From contig CP136069.1 of assembly GCA_032622095.1 (NCBI GenBank), positions 126,687,450-126,751,449 of the forward strand: 64,000 nt of DNA, given 5' to 3'. How positions within the stretch are numbered: the stretch's first letter is position 1; each line of letters opens with the position of its first letter. Source of the stretch: Siphonodentalium dalli (Eukaryota; Mollusca; Scaphopoda; Gadilida; Siphonodentaliidae). The position numbers and the translations under genes are program-made. This document shows, in pieces, positions 10,831-23,307 of the stretch. The notes beneath the pieces are model-generated. The model was not told where the DNA came from, searched no databases, and worked only from the letters and a program-made list of their open reading frames with translations.

Positions 10831-12995
10831 TTTAAACAAAAATTCAATTTTTTTAGATTTAGCTCCTTGCTAAATTTAGCATATACAAATATTAAATTTT
10901 GTTTGAACTTTATAACAATAAAAAAAAAATTTAAATAATAAAAAAAAATTGACACTTTCATTTATTTTAGTTTTATACGATTAATTAGGTGTGATATCCT
11001 GTTTTGAAAATATGAAGATTTTATTGCAATAGTTTCATGTAATATAATGATATCAATAAATTACCATGTGATCATCCAACATCCAGAGTATATGAGAGGA
11101 TTTTTATAGATGTTGTCATTCCAAGTGAAATCTGTTATGAAACGAGTGATGACATATGATACAGAGCTCTGGTGGGTCAAGATAAACAACACTGGTGGCT
11201 GGCTGTTTGTTTATTCTAACTGTCAAATTGATTAATGGCAGCACAAGACTGGTGTTTTTCGTATTCTTGAAATTTCATTACAGGGTGAGATAAGGGCCCC
11301 CCTCACCTATATAAGTGTCTTCTAAATTCCATTAATTTGCTTCAAAAATAATTAACCCTTTCCAAGGATTCCATAGACACATGCTATAATGTACATGGAC
11401 TCTTCCTCATATCTCTTAATATATATTGGGTATCTTTGCACATTATTCACTTCTAACAATTTTGGTATTGACTGATTAATTGATTTTTGAAAAATATATT
11501 AACCCTTCAGACACGTGCTTTCAATTTGAAATTAAAACAACAGCTGATAGCCAATATGATTTATCTATGCAATGGGAAACAGGCAGATAAATATACATGA
11601 CTATTGTAAGATGATGACTTGTTTTGAAAATCAATATGGTAGATGTTACTATTTCCAGGAACCTTATTTTCCCATTTGTTCATATTTTCATGGTTGATTG
11701 AATTTTAGGGGCCACAGAGCACTTAGAAGATTAACATTGAAGGTTGTGGCTTTTAGTGTCCAATCTACTTGTAAAACATTGTAATGTGTGAAACCATTCA
11801 AATGAGGGCTAACTTACTTTCTTTTATATGAACGATTTAGTGGTCATAGGGGCCAGCATCCCCATCATATTATGTCTGTATAACATTATATAGATAATAC
11901 TTTTGAATTGTATAAACTACATATATTTTTGAAAACCATACACCCCTGTTATGAAACACTTAATCTGATTTAATACACAGGTCAGATCTGATCTTATATC
12001 TGTCCATGTTTGATAAACAAATAACTGGGCAGAAGGGGGGAAGGGGGGGGGGTAATTAAAGTACCATTTAAATATGAGATGGAATCCCCTACATGTATGT
12101 CGTTCTAAGCAGTCTGGCTTGTCAACAAATTATAATTTCTCTTTAGAAGTGAATAATAAATTTTGAATATCTGGCATGTCAAAAGTGGCAAAGATAGGGA
12201 TTTATCACTTTTGCTTCCAATGAGTTAACTAAACATGTCCTCCGAAATCACTAAACCATTGGATCTCACAGTGAGAGGTCATTGTGTGAATAGGGACAGA
12301 GTTATGAGATTTAAAACTACTCCTCCCCAACCCAAATACTTTAACCCTTCTTAAGACAAATTATTTGAGCTTTTGATTTCAAGTTGGGTACTGATATATG
12401 GATTAATTCCTGTGATCATATCTTTGACAAATGATTAGTTATGGCTAGTCGCTATCGCCAAGGTATGGGTTAAACATCTGCCGATCGTGATCGGCCTCTC
12501 GTTTTATAAGGGAACACACGAACAAGAATACATGCCAGTTCGAGATTCTCAGAAAGCCTGCACTTTCGACCCCTCGAGAATGTCCTATGTTGAAATCAAC
12601 ATTTGGTCCATGTAAGGCATGGGCATGCGATTTTTGATTCTTGATTGTAGTGGCTGCTATGAAAACAATTCACATACGACCGTGTCTGGATTTCTTTTCC
12701 GACCTCCACTGGGCGTTTCGCAAAATTAACGAAGGAAATTCCAAAGACTAGTGGCATGAAAATATCAGACACAAATTTACCCTGATAATGTAATGCAGAA
12801 AAGTTACATCCATGACAGCGCGGCGGTTAAGATCACGATGATTGACCTCAATAAGACCAGTATTAGTCATGCATATTCAAGTGACTTGCTTTGGCTGCGT
12901 TTGGCAAACAACATATAGTTCATTGCATTATATTTACACACACCTGATATCTCTTCCGATTTCCCCATAGCGTTACTGTAGACACGCCCCCTTAT
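10830..12995. other. AT-rich intergenic block, nothing recognised
   Basis: No frame with a recognisable domain, no clear repeat structure, only homopolymers such as the G-run near 12040. The composition is more uniform than in neighbouring repeat regions, so it may be unique intergenic sequence. Confidence 0.45.
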
Positions 12996-13070
12996 TCAAT
13001 GCGTTCATAAACCTATGAACGTAACGTGACGTCACTTCCAATGTCGTTCATAGGTTTATGAACACATTGG
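12996..13070. repeat. Inverted repeat with palindromic arms around TGACGTCA
   Basis: GCGTTCATAAACCTATGAAC (13001-13020) and CGTTCATAGGTTTATGAAC (13045-13063) are inverted copies. Each arm is itself an inverted repeat, GTTCATA-4-TATGAAC. The spacer contains GTGACGTCAC (13027-13036), a CRE-like palindrome. Confidence 0.75.
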
Positions 13071-13611
13071 TCCCAGAAATCACCGGGGATTGTCGGACAT
13101 TACCGACTGCTTGAGTATATAGTACGTCCGGATTTGGCAAGAAATTTGTTTCGGTCTATAATCAGTGTTGTTGCTCTGTGTTACTGAGCGTTGATGTTAA
13201 AAAAAACCGCGCTACTCAATAGGGTTTTATCATTTTCCTTGCCGCTACAAATATTCCCCCGAACCTCACAAATATATAATTATGGTAGAACGGCGTGTTG
13301 TCGATTTCTTATCCGCAGCCGAAACTTAATAGTTAGTTTCAGATATTAATCATTCTTGAAATCAACACGTCTACATTAGTTACCGGTACTATCTAAACAA
13401 GACATATTGTCATATGTGTATACTCTACTGTTAAATTGCGTTTTTTCCGTTCTCCATAAATGGATTCTCAAAATGTTTGGTTTTCCAAAAAACAAGGATT
13501 CGAACTGTCTGAACTGAACTCCATGCGTTCGTTTAAATAGATGAATAAATAGTGGGAAAGACATACAATCCTAATTCATAATGAATTTAAGTATATAAAT
13601 ATAAATAATAA

Positions 13612-13747
13612 ACGGCGGATTCAACGTGGTCATGGGTTTTGACCGCGTTAAAAAATCAGCAAACTCCGCATGAACCCCTTCGGGGTTCATGCAGTTTGCT
13701 GATTTTTTCTCGCGGTCAAAATCCCATGACCACATTGAAACCGCCGT
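13612..13747. mobile_element. Near-perfect 136-bp foldback hairpin (MITE-like)
   Basis: Left arm 13613-13678 and right arm 13682-13746 are almost perfectly complementary, with a 3-nt loop (TTC) between CATGAACCCC-type and GGGGTTCATG-type ends. The outer ends are CGGCGG and CCGCCG. Such a long hairpin, unrelated to its surroundings, is typical of foldback MITEs or transcribed hairpin RNAs. A single small bulge lies near the loop (CTCCG versus a one-base-shorter partner). Confidence 0.85.
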
Positions 13748-13749
13748 TC

Positions 13750-15335
13750 ATTTCTTATATGAAATTTTCAACTGTTGCATTTTGTGTACCGAAGTTTGGG
13801 TGGGGTAAAATATTCACATCTCTGTCGCCACGTTGCTGCACTTATGTATAAAGACCTTCCAAACCGACCGAAATGAGAAAGTGGTTACGTTTTTTGAAAA
13901 TAGGTACGCGCCTATGCTATAATTTTGACAGTACATGCATATATGGGGTGGCAAAAGTGATTATTGTTTTGTTTGTTTTTTTTTTGGCAAATCGGATGAC
14001 GCACACACCCACTTCTATACCCAATATGAAGTTGTATATATAGAGTTGTGGATTTTGTTTGGTTCATGGGGCTGTGGTGCATAGCAAGTGTCTGGCTATC
14101 AGCCATGCATGGGTGTGGCGACATGCATGGGGCTTGATGTGCCTTACTCCATCCCAACTACGGTCAATGTTTTCAACAGTTGGACATTTCATACATGACT
14201 CAATATTATTTGAAAATTTCACACCAACAATAGGTTGAAATTGTTCCCGTAGTTTAGTTTTCCAATCAGTAATGTATATGGAATTCAATGTTTTTAGACC
14301 AACTGTTGCATATCTTCCAATTTTTGGTCAAAATATTGGTTTGAAATGGGCATCAGTTGTAATTTGTAGAACAGTAGGGGTGTCAGGTGGATATTTCCAA
14401 CACATCGAGAGCTGCATGCTGGATCCAGTCCGGATGCTAGGAATTTGCATGCAGTTTTCAGGTTCAAATTTCAAACTTTCTCACGTATATAGGGCCCAAA
14501 CTGTGGATCATGGTCCCTCTCCGGTGGCGAATCAAGGATCCTATTAATCAAATAAAGAAATACAAATCGAGGCCTGAATAATATGCATGGAGTTAGACCT
14601 ATAGCTGTCAGGATTTTGCATGGTTCAATCACATGTAATACAATTCACTATACGCATGTCCCCCCCCCCTCTTACAGTCCAAATTCAAGTCAATAAACCA
14701 AATAAAGCCATGTGAGGTACCAGGTGGAAAGTTCAAAGGCAATGAGAGGGGCGCAAATTGAATTATACGATCTTGGGAGTTTGTCATGACTCAAGGGAGG
14801 GGGGGTTGCAGTTGGAATTCCCAACGTGAACATCCCCGTTAACGGAGACCCGGTAGCCACGTCCCTGCACATATATTCATATAATACTTCAGCGGTTCTG
14901 ACAACCCATTTAAAATGGAATTTCAAAGTCAGTAATGTTCTCGAAACAGATGATAATATTGATGGATCATAACTCGAGCGCGTGATTGGTTACGAGCGTG
15001 TCCCTAAGAGAATTAAAGAGGATACGGATGACCACAATTCAAGGTGAACACATATTCACCCATTTCGTGATAAATATGAGTGCACTGTCTCAGTCTGATA
15101 TTTTCCTGTATTATTTTTTTCATTGGTGAAGTAAGTCACATGAGGCATAACTGATATTGTCTTGCTGGTCATGTGAACGTGCCATAAGACTTTGTCCATA
15201 CTAACCAATCATAATAGAGTTATGCCTCTTCGTCAAGACATTGTTGGGTGCACTTTCTGCAGACAATGGGCAGTGATATCACAAAATGAATATGGTATCA
15301 CATATTCGAATAAGTGATATCTCAAAATTAATATA
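13750..15335. other. Intergenic with degenerate GGAAATTTCC-family repeat
   Basis: 14160-14550 contains diverged words of the family seen more clearly at 47.99-48.5 and 57.8-60.05 kb (CAACAGTTGGACATTTC, TTTGAAAATTTCACACCAAC, GTGTCAGGTGGATATTTCCAA). 14847-14870 has the associated GTAGCCACGTCCCTGC word. Short GTGATATCACAAAATGAATA words near 15274 recur at about 18330. No gene recognised. Confidence 0.5.
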
Positions 15336-15339
15336 TCTA

Positions 15340-18260
15340 TATCTATATTTGCGAATGTCTGTCTGTCTGTCTGTCTGTCTGTGTTCTATTGAAATTTACA
15401 GGGGACCACCTAGATGGCACAAAAGGGTCTAATAGGGGTAACTTTTTACGAGAAAGATAATGGCGAGGGTTAGAATTTTCTAAAGTGACGCCGTTGTTGT
15501 CAGGGCCAGAAAAGGGGGAGGGGCAGGAAAAACAATGACGTCGATTGCCACCAAACTTATATATAATCATTCCCATAATATGAGGAATCTAATGGTGTGG
15601 TTTAAATATGTCAAAAGTCGCGCCGTTCGCGTCAGGTATGCCCGGAAGGGGAGAGGGCACAAAAATTTATCAAAATAATTTTAGCGCCGAATTCCACCAA
15701 ATTGATGCACATTCTTCTGAGATCTTCTCCATGATACAAGGAATCTTATTGTGTGATTTAAAGACGCCAAATTGGTGTCGTTGGGGTGAGAGATTTGGGG
15801 GTGGGGTGGGTGGGTACTAAATCTGACAAGAATTGGTTTAGTCGCCGATTACCACGAAACTTATACAAATTCATCCCCATGGTATGAGGTGTCTAATGGC
15901 GTGGCTTAAAGCTGTCAAAAGTGGCGTCATTCGAGTCAGGAGTGCACCGAAAGGGAGAGGGGCACCAAAATTGATACACAATATTTTTAGCGCCAATTTC
16001 CACCAAAATTGATACACATTCTTATCCATGATATGAGGAATATAATCGTATGATTTTAAAGACGTCATATTGGTGCTGCTTTGGTGAGAGATGGGGGTGG
16101 GGTGGGCACTACATTTGATAACAAATTGTTTAGTCGCGGATTAGTACCAAACTTACAAATAATAATCTCCATGATATCAGGAGTCTAATTGTGTGATTTA
16201 AAGATGTCAAAAGTGCGGCCATTCGAGTCAGGGGTGCCTAGAGGGTGAGAGGGACACAAACATTGATAAACAATATGTTTACCGCCGATATCCACCTGAT
16301 TGATACATATTCTTCTCCGTGATGCGAATAATCTAATTGCGTGGTTTAAATGCGCCAAATTTGTGCCTTTTGGGTGAGAGATATGCAATGGTGGCCCTAA
16401 ATTTGATACGAATTTGTATACTGGCCAATTTTCATAATTTTTATATATATTCATCCCTATCATGAGTCTAAGTGTGCACATGGTTTAAAAGTGGCGCCGC
16501 TTGAGTCCGAAATAGGGACCGGAGGGTCACCAAAACTTATAAAAATATGTTTAGTGCCAATTACCATCAAACTCATACACGTTCTTCTCAAATGATACAA
16601 TGAATCAAATATTTGCGAATATCTATCTGTGTTCTATATACAACTTTAAGGGTACAATCGAAATGGCACCAAGGCGGTCTAACAGGGGTAACTTTTTACG
16701 AGTAATATAATGTTGCGGGTTAAAATTTTCTAAAGTGACGTTGTTGGTGTCAGGGGATGGCTGTTTTTAGCACAGATTTCGACCTAATTGATATATTATT
16801 CTTCTCCGTGATACGAGGAATATAAACGTGTGATTTAAAGACGCGAAATTGGTGCCGTTTGGGTGAGAGATGGGGGGGGGGGGGTAATAACTATGATAAG
16901 AATTTGTTTAGTTGCCGATTACCACCAACTTATGTATAATCATCTCCATTATATAATGCATGCATGAGTCTAATAGACGTGGCTTAAATATGACAAAAGT
17001 GGCGCGGTTCAAGACATGCACGAGGGGAGTTGCACCAAAGTTGATACAAATATATTTAGCACTAATTCTACCAAATTCATGCACGTTCTTCTCTAATGAT
17101 ATGATGAATTAAATCACATTTGAGGTCGTTTGGGTCATGGGTGGCGAGAGAAGATTCACTAGCATTTATAAGATTATTCAATTCGCCGATATCCATCAAA
17201 GTTATATATAGTCATCCCCCAGGCCATCTCCATGTCGTTCTAAGGAGTTTTTGGCATTCCAATTTCACAATCTCGACAAATAGTGACCGAACAATTATAT
17301 ACAACTGTCATATTTATATGGGGATGGAAATCAGGGCATTCCTATAATGATCTAGCAACACAGATACATAGAAGAAAGCATTAAAAGTATATTTATATCA
17401 ATCTATTTAAGAGATACATATATTCATTCAAACTGAGGGACCTTGAATCGTCTGCGGATTGCATATTAGAATGGCTCATGTATATATTATAACACGATTG
17501 AGTCTGTCCCATTCAATATAGTTTCCACAAACAAAGTTATATGGAAATGTACAGCAGGCCTGTTCAAAAATAGTGGTCACAGTGTGTAGTCAAATGTGGT
17601 TACTTCTGAGATAAAGGAAAACGCAGTCCGTAGCACATGATCCTCCAATATTGACATCTGACAAGGGTATATCTGCCCGATACAGAGGATTTCTTTCATT
17701 TTTTAGAACAGACTCATCGCCTAACATAAACAACTCAAAATCTCGCTGTGTCGGGCTATACATGCATAACATCAATTCTTTTAAACTGAAAATGATTAGC
17801 CAGTATATATAGCACCAGAACAGATGAGCACCTGGACATATCTTTAATACATCTGTATCTTCATGAAGATATGATAAACTAGATTGATTGATACATCTCT
17901 ATGTGAAACACAATTGTCGTCTTTTATTTTTTCGAACTAATGTGTTTATGGTGTTCATGTTTCATGCTATAACGTCTGCAGTATAGGCAGTACCGTTATA
18001 AATCAATAAATACTTCTTTATTGGTGGGACGGATTAAACGCGATAAACAAAATGATAATCGCTCCGACCTGACAAGGTGAGCCACTACTTATATTCCATG
18101 TGTAAGAATCATGTTTTGTGATGCCATTTGGATATACAATTTATGAGAATATGTAACACTAAGTCTTTGAGAGCCAGATTATTCTCTATTCCCACCAAAT
18201 ATCCACAGAGGGTTTCACATCACTTTAACCTGGGCAACGCCGGATAACCCTGCTAGTGAT
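15340..18260 (+). repeat. Left arm of ~12-kb palindromic region
   Basis: Starts with a (GTCT)n microsatellite (15356-15382) and a degenerate ~190-bp tandem array to about 17100. Unit words: CACCAAACTTATA, CATCCCCATGGTATGAG, GTGTCTAATGGCGTGGCTTAAA, GTCAAAAGTGGCGCC and GGGTGAGAGATGGGG. It continues into non-tandem sequence to an inner end GGGCAACGCCGGATAACCCTG at 18231-18251. The reverse complement of all this is found at 23308-27140. Near 17640-17760 the two arms differ by about one base in 118, so at least part of the pair is recent or homogenised. Confidence 0.8.
17590..17772 (-). CDS. Short unknown frame conserved in both palindrome arms (left copy)
   Basis: Open frame of about 60 codons containing PTQRDFELFMLGDESV, KNERNPLYRADIPLSDVNIG and GS. 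The right arm (23752-23958, + strand) encodes the same peptide with one residue changed (Leu/Ile after ESV). In the left copy the frame continues into CATDCVFLYLRSNHI. I do not recognise a family. Conservation could simply reflect recent arm duplication, because almost no substitutions are available to judge selection. It might be an exon of a gene carried by the duplicated element. Confidence 0.3.
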   Translation of the reverse strand: MLCMYSPTQRDFELFMLGDESVLKNERNPLYRADIPLSDVNIGGSCATDCVFLYLRSNHI

Positions 18261-18394
18261 ATCATAAAATCGAATATGTTATATCACTAAATGCTTACAA
18301 TTTTTATGATAACATATATTCATTTTGTGATATCACAAAATTAATTATTGATGTCACAAAATATGTAATATATAGAAGAACGGCGCTCCATACG

Positions 18395-18815
18395 ACGTCA
18401 ACAGGGTCCGTGACTATACCCGCCCCCGAGACAACCCGTTTTTTATAGCTTTTAATTTGATTTAACAACATGGACAACAATAAATACACATGTAATATAA
18501 TATAACTTATGAACACAAAAATGCATCAACGATAATATGCTTATTTATTACGAAGTTTAATGAACGAAATTTAATATGAATATGAACGAAGATTAAAAAC
18601 AAAATCCCAGTTCACGCATTGACATAATTAATGAATAAACACATGTTTTGTTGATCAAAATCTTTAATAATATATCATCAAAGAACATAAAAGAACATAA
18701 TCACTATTAACAATTTCGGGACAACCCGCCCTCATTTATCGGGACAACCCGCCCCCAAAATAGCATAGGGGCGGGTTGTCTCGGGGGCGGGTAGTCCCGT
18801 TCCCCGTCAACATTG
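18395..18815. mobile_element. Foldback element with G-rich CCCGAGACAACCCG inverted ends
   Basis: CCCGCCCCCGAGACAACCCG at 18420-18439 has its exact reverse complement at 18771-18790. Weaker symmetry extends outward (CAACAGGGTCCGTGACTA versus GTAGTCCCGTTCCCCGT). Two more CGGGACAACCCGCC words lie at 18718-18731 and 18740-18755. The interior is AT-rich. The right end forms a G-quadruplex-type motif, GGGG-C-GGG-TTGTCTC-GGGGG-C-GGG (18768-18791). No coding capacity. Confidence 0.7.
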
Positions 18816-19054
18816 CATTTGTTATAGCCACAACATTTCAACATTAAGTTTTAGGTTCCAGAACATAAAGTGATGGGTTAAAATTTTAATATAATTCACA
18901 TTAGGTCGGAGTGATAACGAAGAGCGTTTTATTATTCACTATATAGGCTGTCCTAGATTGGCAAGTTTCACAATGTGTGCGCTTAAACTTTACTTCAGTA
19001 ACATCGATTGGACCTTGACCATGCATTGACATAATTATATCTCTTTTCATAGAA

Positions 19055-19215
19055 CGACCGTAGCGATTGGTGGATAACTAAGTTGATTCAGCAATATTGC
19101 TAAGTTGATAACTAAGTTGATTAAGCAATATAGCTAAGTTGATTAATCACACTAATAAGTTGATTAATCTAGATAATAAGTTGATTAATTAAGATATAAT
19201 TTGATTAATCAAGAT
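19055..19215 (+). repeat. AAGTTGATTAA tandem repeat
   Basis: TAAGTTGATTAAT/GC recurs about seven times at 22-29 bp spacing, with short variable spacers such as CAATATAGC and CTAGATAA. Confidence 0.8.
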
Positions 19216-19279
19216 AGCTATGCTCTGGAGCGTTCTCTTGCATTCTCCTTGTCTTTTTTCGGTCTACACACATATATAT

Positions 19280-19915
19280 ATATATATATATACTAGCAGG
19301 TGACCGACTTCATCCTGGCTTTGACCTTGAATTGACCATTTTGAAGGTCAAGGTCAGGTCGGAGTCACGATTTGACCCGTCCAAAACACTCCCCGGACAA
19401 AATTACCCGTAGGTATCAAATTTCGTCGAAATCCGTCGAGCAGTTTTCTCGGCCATAGCTAACAGACAAACAAACAGACAGAAGTCCCAAAATATATATT
19501 AGATCATTTGTGGGTACCCGTTTCAAAATGAAGGTCACATCGGGCGGGAAAACTGACCCGATGAAAATCTCCCCCATTCCCAGGAACCCCTAAGTACGAA
19601 CACAGACATACACAGCACGCTCATGTCTGTACACATACACGCTCATGTCTGGACACATACACGCTCTTTATCAACGACACTGTGGATACGAACGCTCTTT
19701 AACTATCACGCGATTAACCCATGAATTCCCATTGCGGTGGCGGGGGGTTGGATAATGAGTGCTCTGGCGTTCTCAGAAGCGGTGCGATGACACTCCATCT
19801 GACCATTTGGCCCTTAGATAGGAAGTTTGTGCTCAATCCGTCCGGCAGTATTCCCGGCCATAGCTAACAAGCAAACAAACAAACAGAAGTTCTAAAATAT
19901 ATATTAGATATCTCA
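19280..19915 (+). repeat. Two RTE/SINE-like 3' modules
   Basis: After a (TA)n run, 19296-19500 reads CTAGCAGGTGACCGACTTCA, then AAATTTCGTCGAAATCCGTC, GAGCAGTTTTCTCGGCCATA, GCTAACAGACAAACAAACAG and AAAATATATATTAGAT. A shorter copy of the last part is at 19820-19910. A 'fails-to-move-away-from-CGTCGAAATCCG' block followed by CAAACAGACAG is characteristic of 3' ends of RTE-type LINEs and their SINEs in invertebrates. I infer mobilised tails without a coding region. Confidence 0.55.
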
Positions 19916-20224
19916 TTTATTAACATGTTCTTGATTTAAATAAAAATATTTGAAAAAAAAAGGTACAGGAGAGAGAGGCTATGCTTTCGAATGATGTATA
20001 ATATGCATTGTTTCGTTGCGTAAAATACCTGCTACTTGACTATAGTCCTGCCATGTCATGACTTGAATTTATTTGAAAATATTCTTATGTTAGTCTATGT
20101 TTCAGTAAATGTGTTCACTATATATAGTCAGGAGAGCGGAGCATTAGCTAAGTTGGTATAACTTATGCACCAACCCCAGCTGTCTTATGTTATAATGTTA
20201 ATTAACTTTATTTTGTCATTCATT

Positions 20225-20440
20225 GCATTTAAAGATGCATAATACGAATTAAGGCTCCCAAGACTTTGGGGGTAAAACGTATTTGATTCGAGTCGAGGAA
20301 CACACCCATCAAAGCTCAGAGTGATCGGATATCGATTTTTGAAATTTGTTATTTCCCTAATTTTTGGCGGACTGGTAAATATTCGTCAAGCCTTTTGTCT
20401 AGGACAAAATTGCGGATGAAGATGGATAACTCTAAATTCA
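20225..20440 (+). repeat. Dispersed repeat family B (GATTCGAGTCGAGG), copy 1
   Basis: GGGGGTAAAACGTATTTGAT, TCGAGTCGAGGAACACACCC, ATCAAAGCTCAGAGTGATC and GATATCGATTTTTGAAAT recur at about 45.2 kb and 45.9 kb and, inverted, at 60.4-60.8 kb. The shared block ends with GCGGATGAAGATGGATAACT. Confidence 0.8.
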
Positions 20441-20892
20441 ATTCGCAAAGGGGTGATTCCGACCATGAAAATGGGGGCGAGCAAGATCACTCCGGGATAG
20501 AATCGGAAAACTGATTTGAACCCACCCACGAAAAGGCAATATTAAGCTATCTCGGAAATAAGCAGGAGAGAGTTGACGCGCGTGGGAATTTATCCGATAA
20601 CTTCGGGCTTTGTGGCGCGACAAACTCGATAGCGTGCCAGCACTGTTGTCTATCGAACACCATTAATAAAGACGCTCGGGCGCATACCCTCGAAGATCGC
20701 CCGAGACTCATCGTGGAATTGGAAAATCCAAACGGCATTATGATAATAATTAAATAAACGTGGGACAGACTGCTCGTCCATGTGTCTGAGACCGAGTTGC
20801 ATCTGCGACAAGTGGCGATGATTGAGTTACATGTAAAGAAGAGCACGGTCCGCTTTATCGGACTGTGTTTGTTTTATCTTTATATCTTCTGA
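20416..20892 (+). pseudogene. Decayed reading frame of unknown family
   Basis: From ATG at 20416 one frame stays coding-like for 158 codons, interrupted by TGA (20512) and TAA (about 20755). Base composition is clearly more GC-rich and codon-like than the flanks. Its text includes NLSDNFGLCGATNSIACQHC, DRPRLIVELENPNG and LVHVSETELHLRQVAMIEL. No domain is recognised. Its first codons overlap the shared end of repeat family B. It may be a retroposed or transposon gene remnant; confidence that it was ever a gene is moderate. Confidence 0.35.
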
Positions 20893-23307
20893 TAGGTGCT
20901 TCTATATTCTCTGCCATAGAAGGACCCGCGGAGAGCAAAATGGTTAAAGGTTTGCGGGCGTTACGCACGGATATTATAACAAAAGGAGAGCGTTGCTTTT
21001 CGGGTAAGTGCTGAAAGATATTATAAGCATGTGGATTTTCCCGATTGTATCGGGGGGGGGGGGGGTGACAAAAATATTTTCGGGCACGCATGTCGTTCGA
21101 TGGGACCAACAAACAAATTTTTTGACTGTTTTTGCAATGAGTTTGGCTTAAAACACCTTAGAATAAGATAAATAATGTAATTCTAACTTCTAAACTGACT
21201 GCGGACAGTTATCGTGTTGTATTATGTTGCAAATTTTGAAATCCAAGATGTTTTTTTGACAGAATGACCCCAAAATGACTCGTTCCTATATACATGTCAA
21301 TGTTAACATCCATGACAAATAGTATGCACAGAAATTCATATACAGCTGTTTGCAGTGAATTTCCCCTGCAAATCTCTGTTTTAGTGTTAAAAGGGGGCGG
21401 TGTGTGTCCAAAAATGGTCGGAAAAAACTGCCGAAAACGGAAAAAAATTTGGACGTCGGGGTGGGTGGGTCCCAACAAGGGTCGAAAGTTAAAAATCAGC
21501 ATACGTGCCTGAAATTTTTTTCCGACCCCCCCCCCCCCTGATTGTATTTGTATCACATTCGTTAGGTATTGATATATGTACAAGTAGTTTTTCGCACACA
21601 CCCATACCTTCACACTACATCTTATATACATGTGGCGGTTTGCGTTCCATAATGTACATACTAATATTCGATTTTGAATGATCCCAGTATCGAAATAGCC
21701 TCAAATAGGTCGATAATTACTTGAACTACCTTTCCACAGACAGTATATGACCCTGAACACGCTTCGACGTCATAAAAAAAATACAACATCGTGTTACATC
21801 GAACACGATTTTTGGGACCCAAACAAACATGTCTATATATAGGTAAATATGGATATAGGTGTCGCCTCGAGAGGGAATTTTAATATGAGACCTACATTTT
21901 TGATTAGCGTAAATACTAAACTTTCGGAATCCGGATGTTGGATTTGTCAGATAGGCGGACTTTTTTCTCACCGCGTGCATGGTTTTCTTGAGGCACCCGA
22001 TGAAAAAAACGGTCATTTTTTATATAAAGCCGACATTTTTGACAGAGTATTTTCACACATTTTGAAAAGAAATATTCGTCCAATTTTAATACCTGATAGT
22101 GCACATGGCGATAACCAGAGTAGGGTAATACATGTAACCATTGGATATCGGTATTGCAGTCATGACGTCATGTGACGTCAAATAATATTTTGGGTGAGAC
22201 AAATATGACGATTGACGCAAAGCGTTGTCTTTCGTTTCTTTTAAATAATAAATAAGACGGGTATGCCGCATTGTTTTATACCATGGGAAACTACAGCCAA
22301 TTCACTGGCCAATTGGCTATATTTTGATATATAACTTATCGCTACAGGCCGCATTGTTTTTTATCAGAGGCAGAAAAATCAACCCTCCCCCTAAAGTTAA
22401 GATGCGCCATGCTGTTTTATAAGGCACACATAACTCACGGTTATATACATGTCAATAGGCTTAATTAACACAACGACCGTTTGAAAGTCTGCTAAAGAAT
22501 GTAATAATATATAAGTTTATATCTGCAAACTCGAACGTTAAAGTAGAAACAATATATAATTTACCCCCAGACCCGAAATTTTAATATAATATTTCCTAAA
22601 AATGTTCCTAAAAAATGATATAAAACGCATTTATTTTTATTTTCTGGAAGGCAGAAAAAGAAAAGAATTGGTATGGGTGGAGATAATTGGTGTATATATA
22701 CGGCAATTTCATTCCGCCTTGGATTAAAAAAATACATACTAACCCAAAATGGCTGCCAGTATGGCAGCCGCAATATAGGTGGAAATTCTATTTAAAATTG
22801 CTACCGGAATGGTGCCCATTATTGACGAATCTTGCATTCGTGCATGAGCATTCGTAGTCAAGTAATCCGTGTCCCTTGAAATATGTGGCAATTTGAGTGA
22901 GGTATTTACAGATGAACTTGATTTTAAACGAAGAACCTAGTAACAGTAATACATTGAATGCCTGACATAATCAATATGAAATTACTTAACCGACAATAGA
23001 AGGTCAATCTCTCTCAATTAATATTATTCCAAAATCTACCATATATGATGGTACATATGAGGTGGATATGTCGTGGATACCATTATCGTAGTCTGGGGTA
23101 GACGAGGTTGATGCGGGTTCACGCCCCGACTTGATTTGGCGAAAACTGGGACCGATTTTAAAGCTAGATGTGAGATAAGGAACATATCATTGTGCCATCC
23201 GATAAATACATGACCACTTCGATAAGAAATGATAATTTGTTCACACTCACTGAAGCAACCACATTTGATTCTGTATCAATTCCTCCATTAAACTGTTATA
23301 TATACAA
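20893..23307. other. Centre of the palindromic region, no gene recognised
   Basis: Contains homopolymer G/C runs (21048-21065, 21523-21537). A weak inverted block at 21370-21530 has CCGAAAACGGAAAAAAATTT. Several short frames (up to 140 codons, minus, 21209-21631) span these runs and show no domain. Confidence 0.4.
23085..23170 (+). repeat. tRNA-like SINE head, degenerate (copy 1)
   Basis: GTAGTCTGGGGTAGACGAGG, then GCGGGTTCACGCCCCGACTT resembles a tRNA-type A/B-box arrangement. A related sequence lies at 28235-28310 (AGTCTGGGCTAGACG...CGGGATCCAACCCCGAC, then GGGCGAAACTCGGGACC). The B-box fits GWTCRANNC only approximately. Weak evidence of an old SINE family. Confidence 0.25.

Noticed and set aside
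21209-21631. 140-codon minus frame
   Set aside because: Crosses a C-run and shows no domain or coding composition.
23085-23170. Functional tRNA gene
   Set aside because: No cloverleaf can be drawn with paired acceptor stems; at best a degenerate SINE head.
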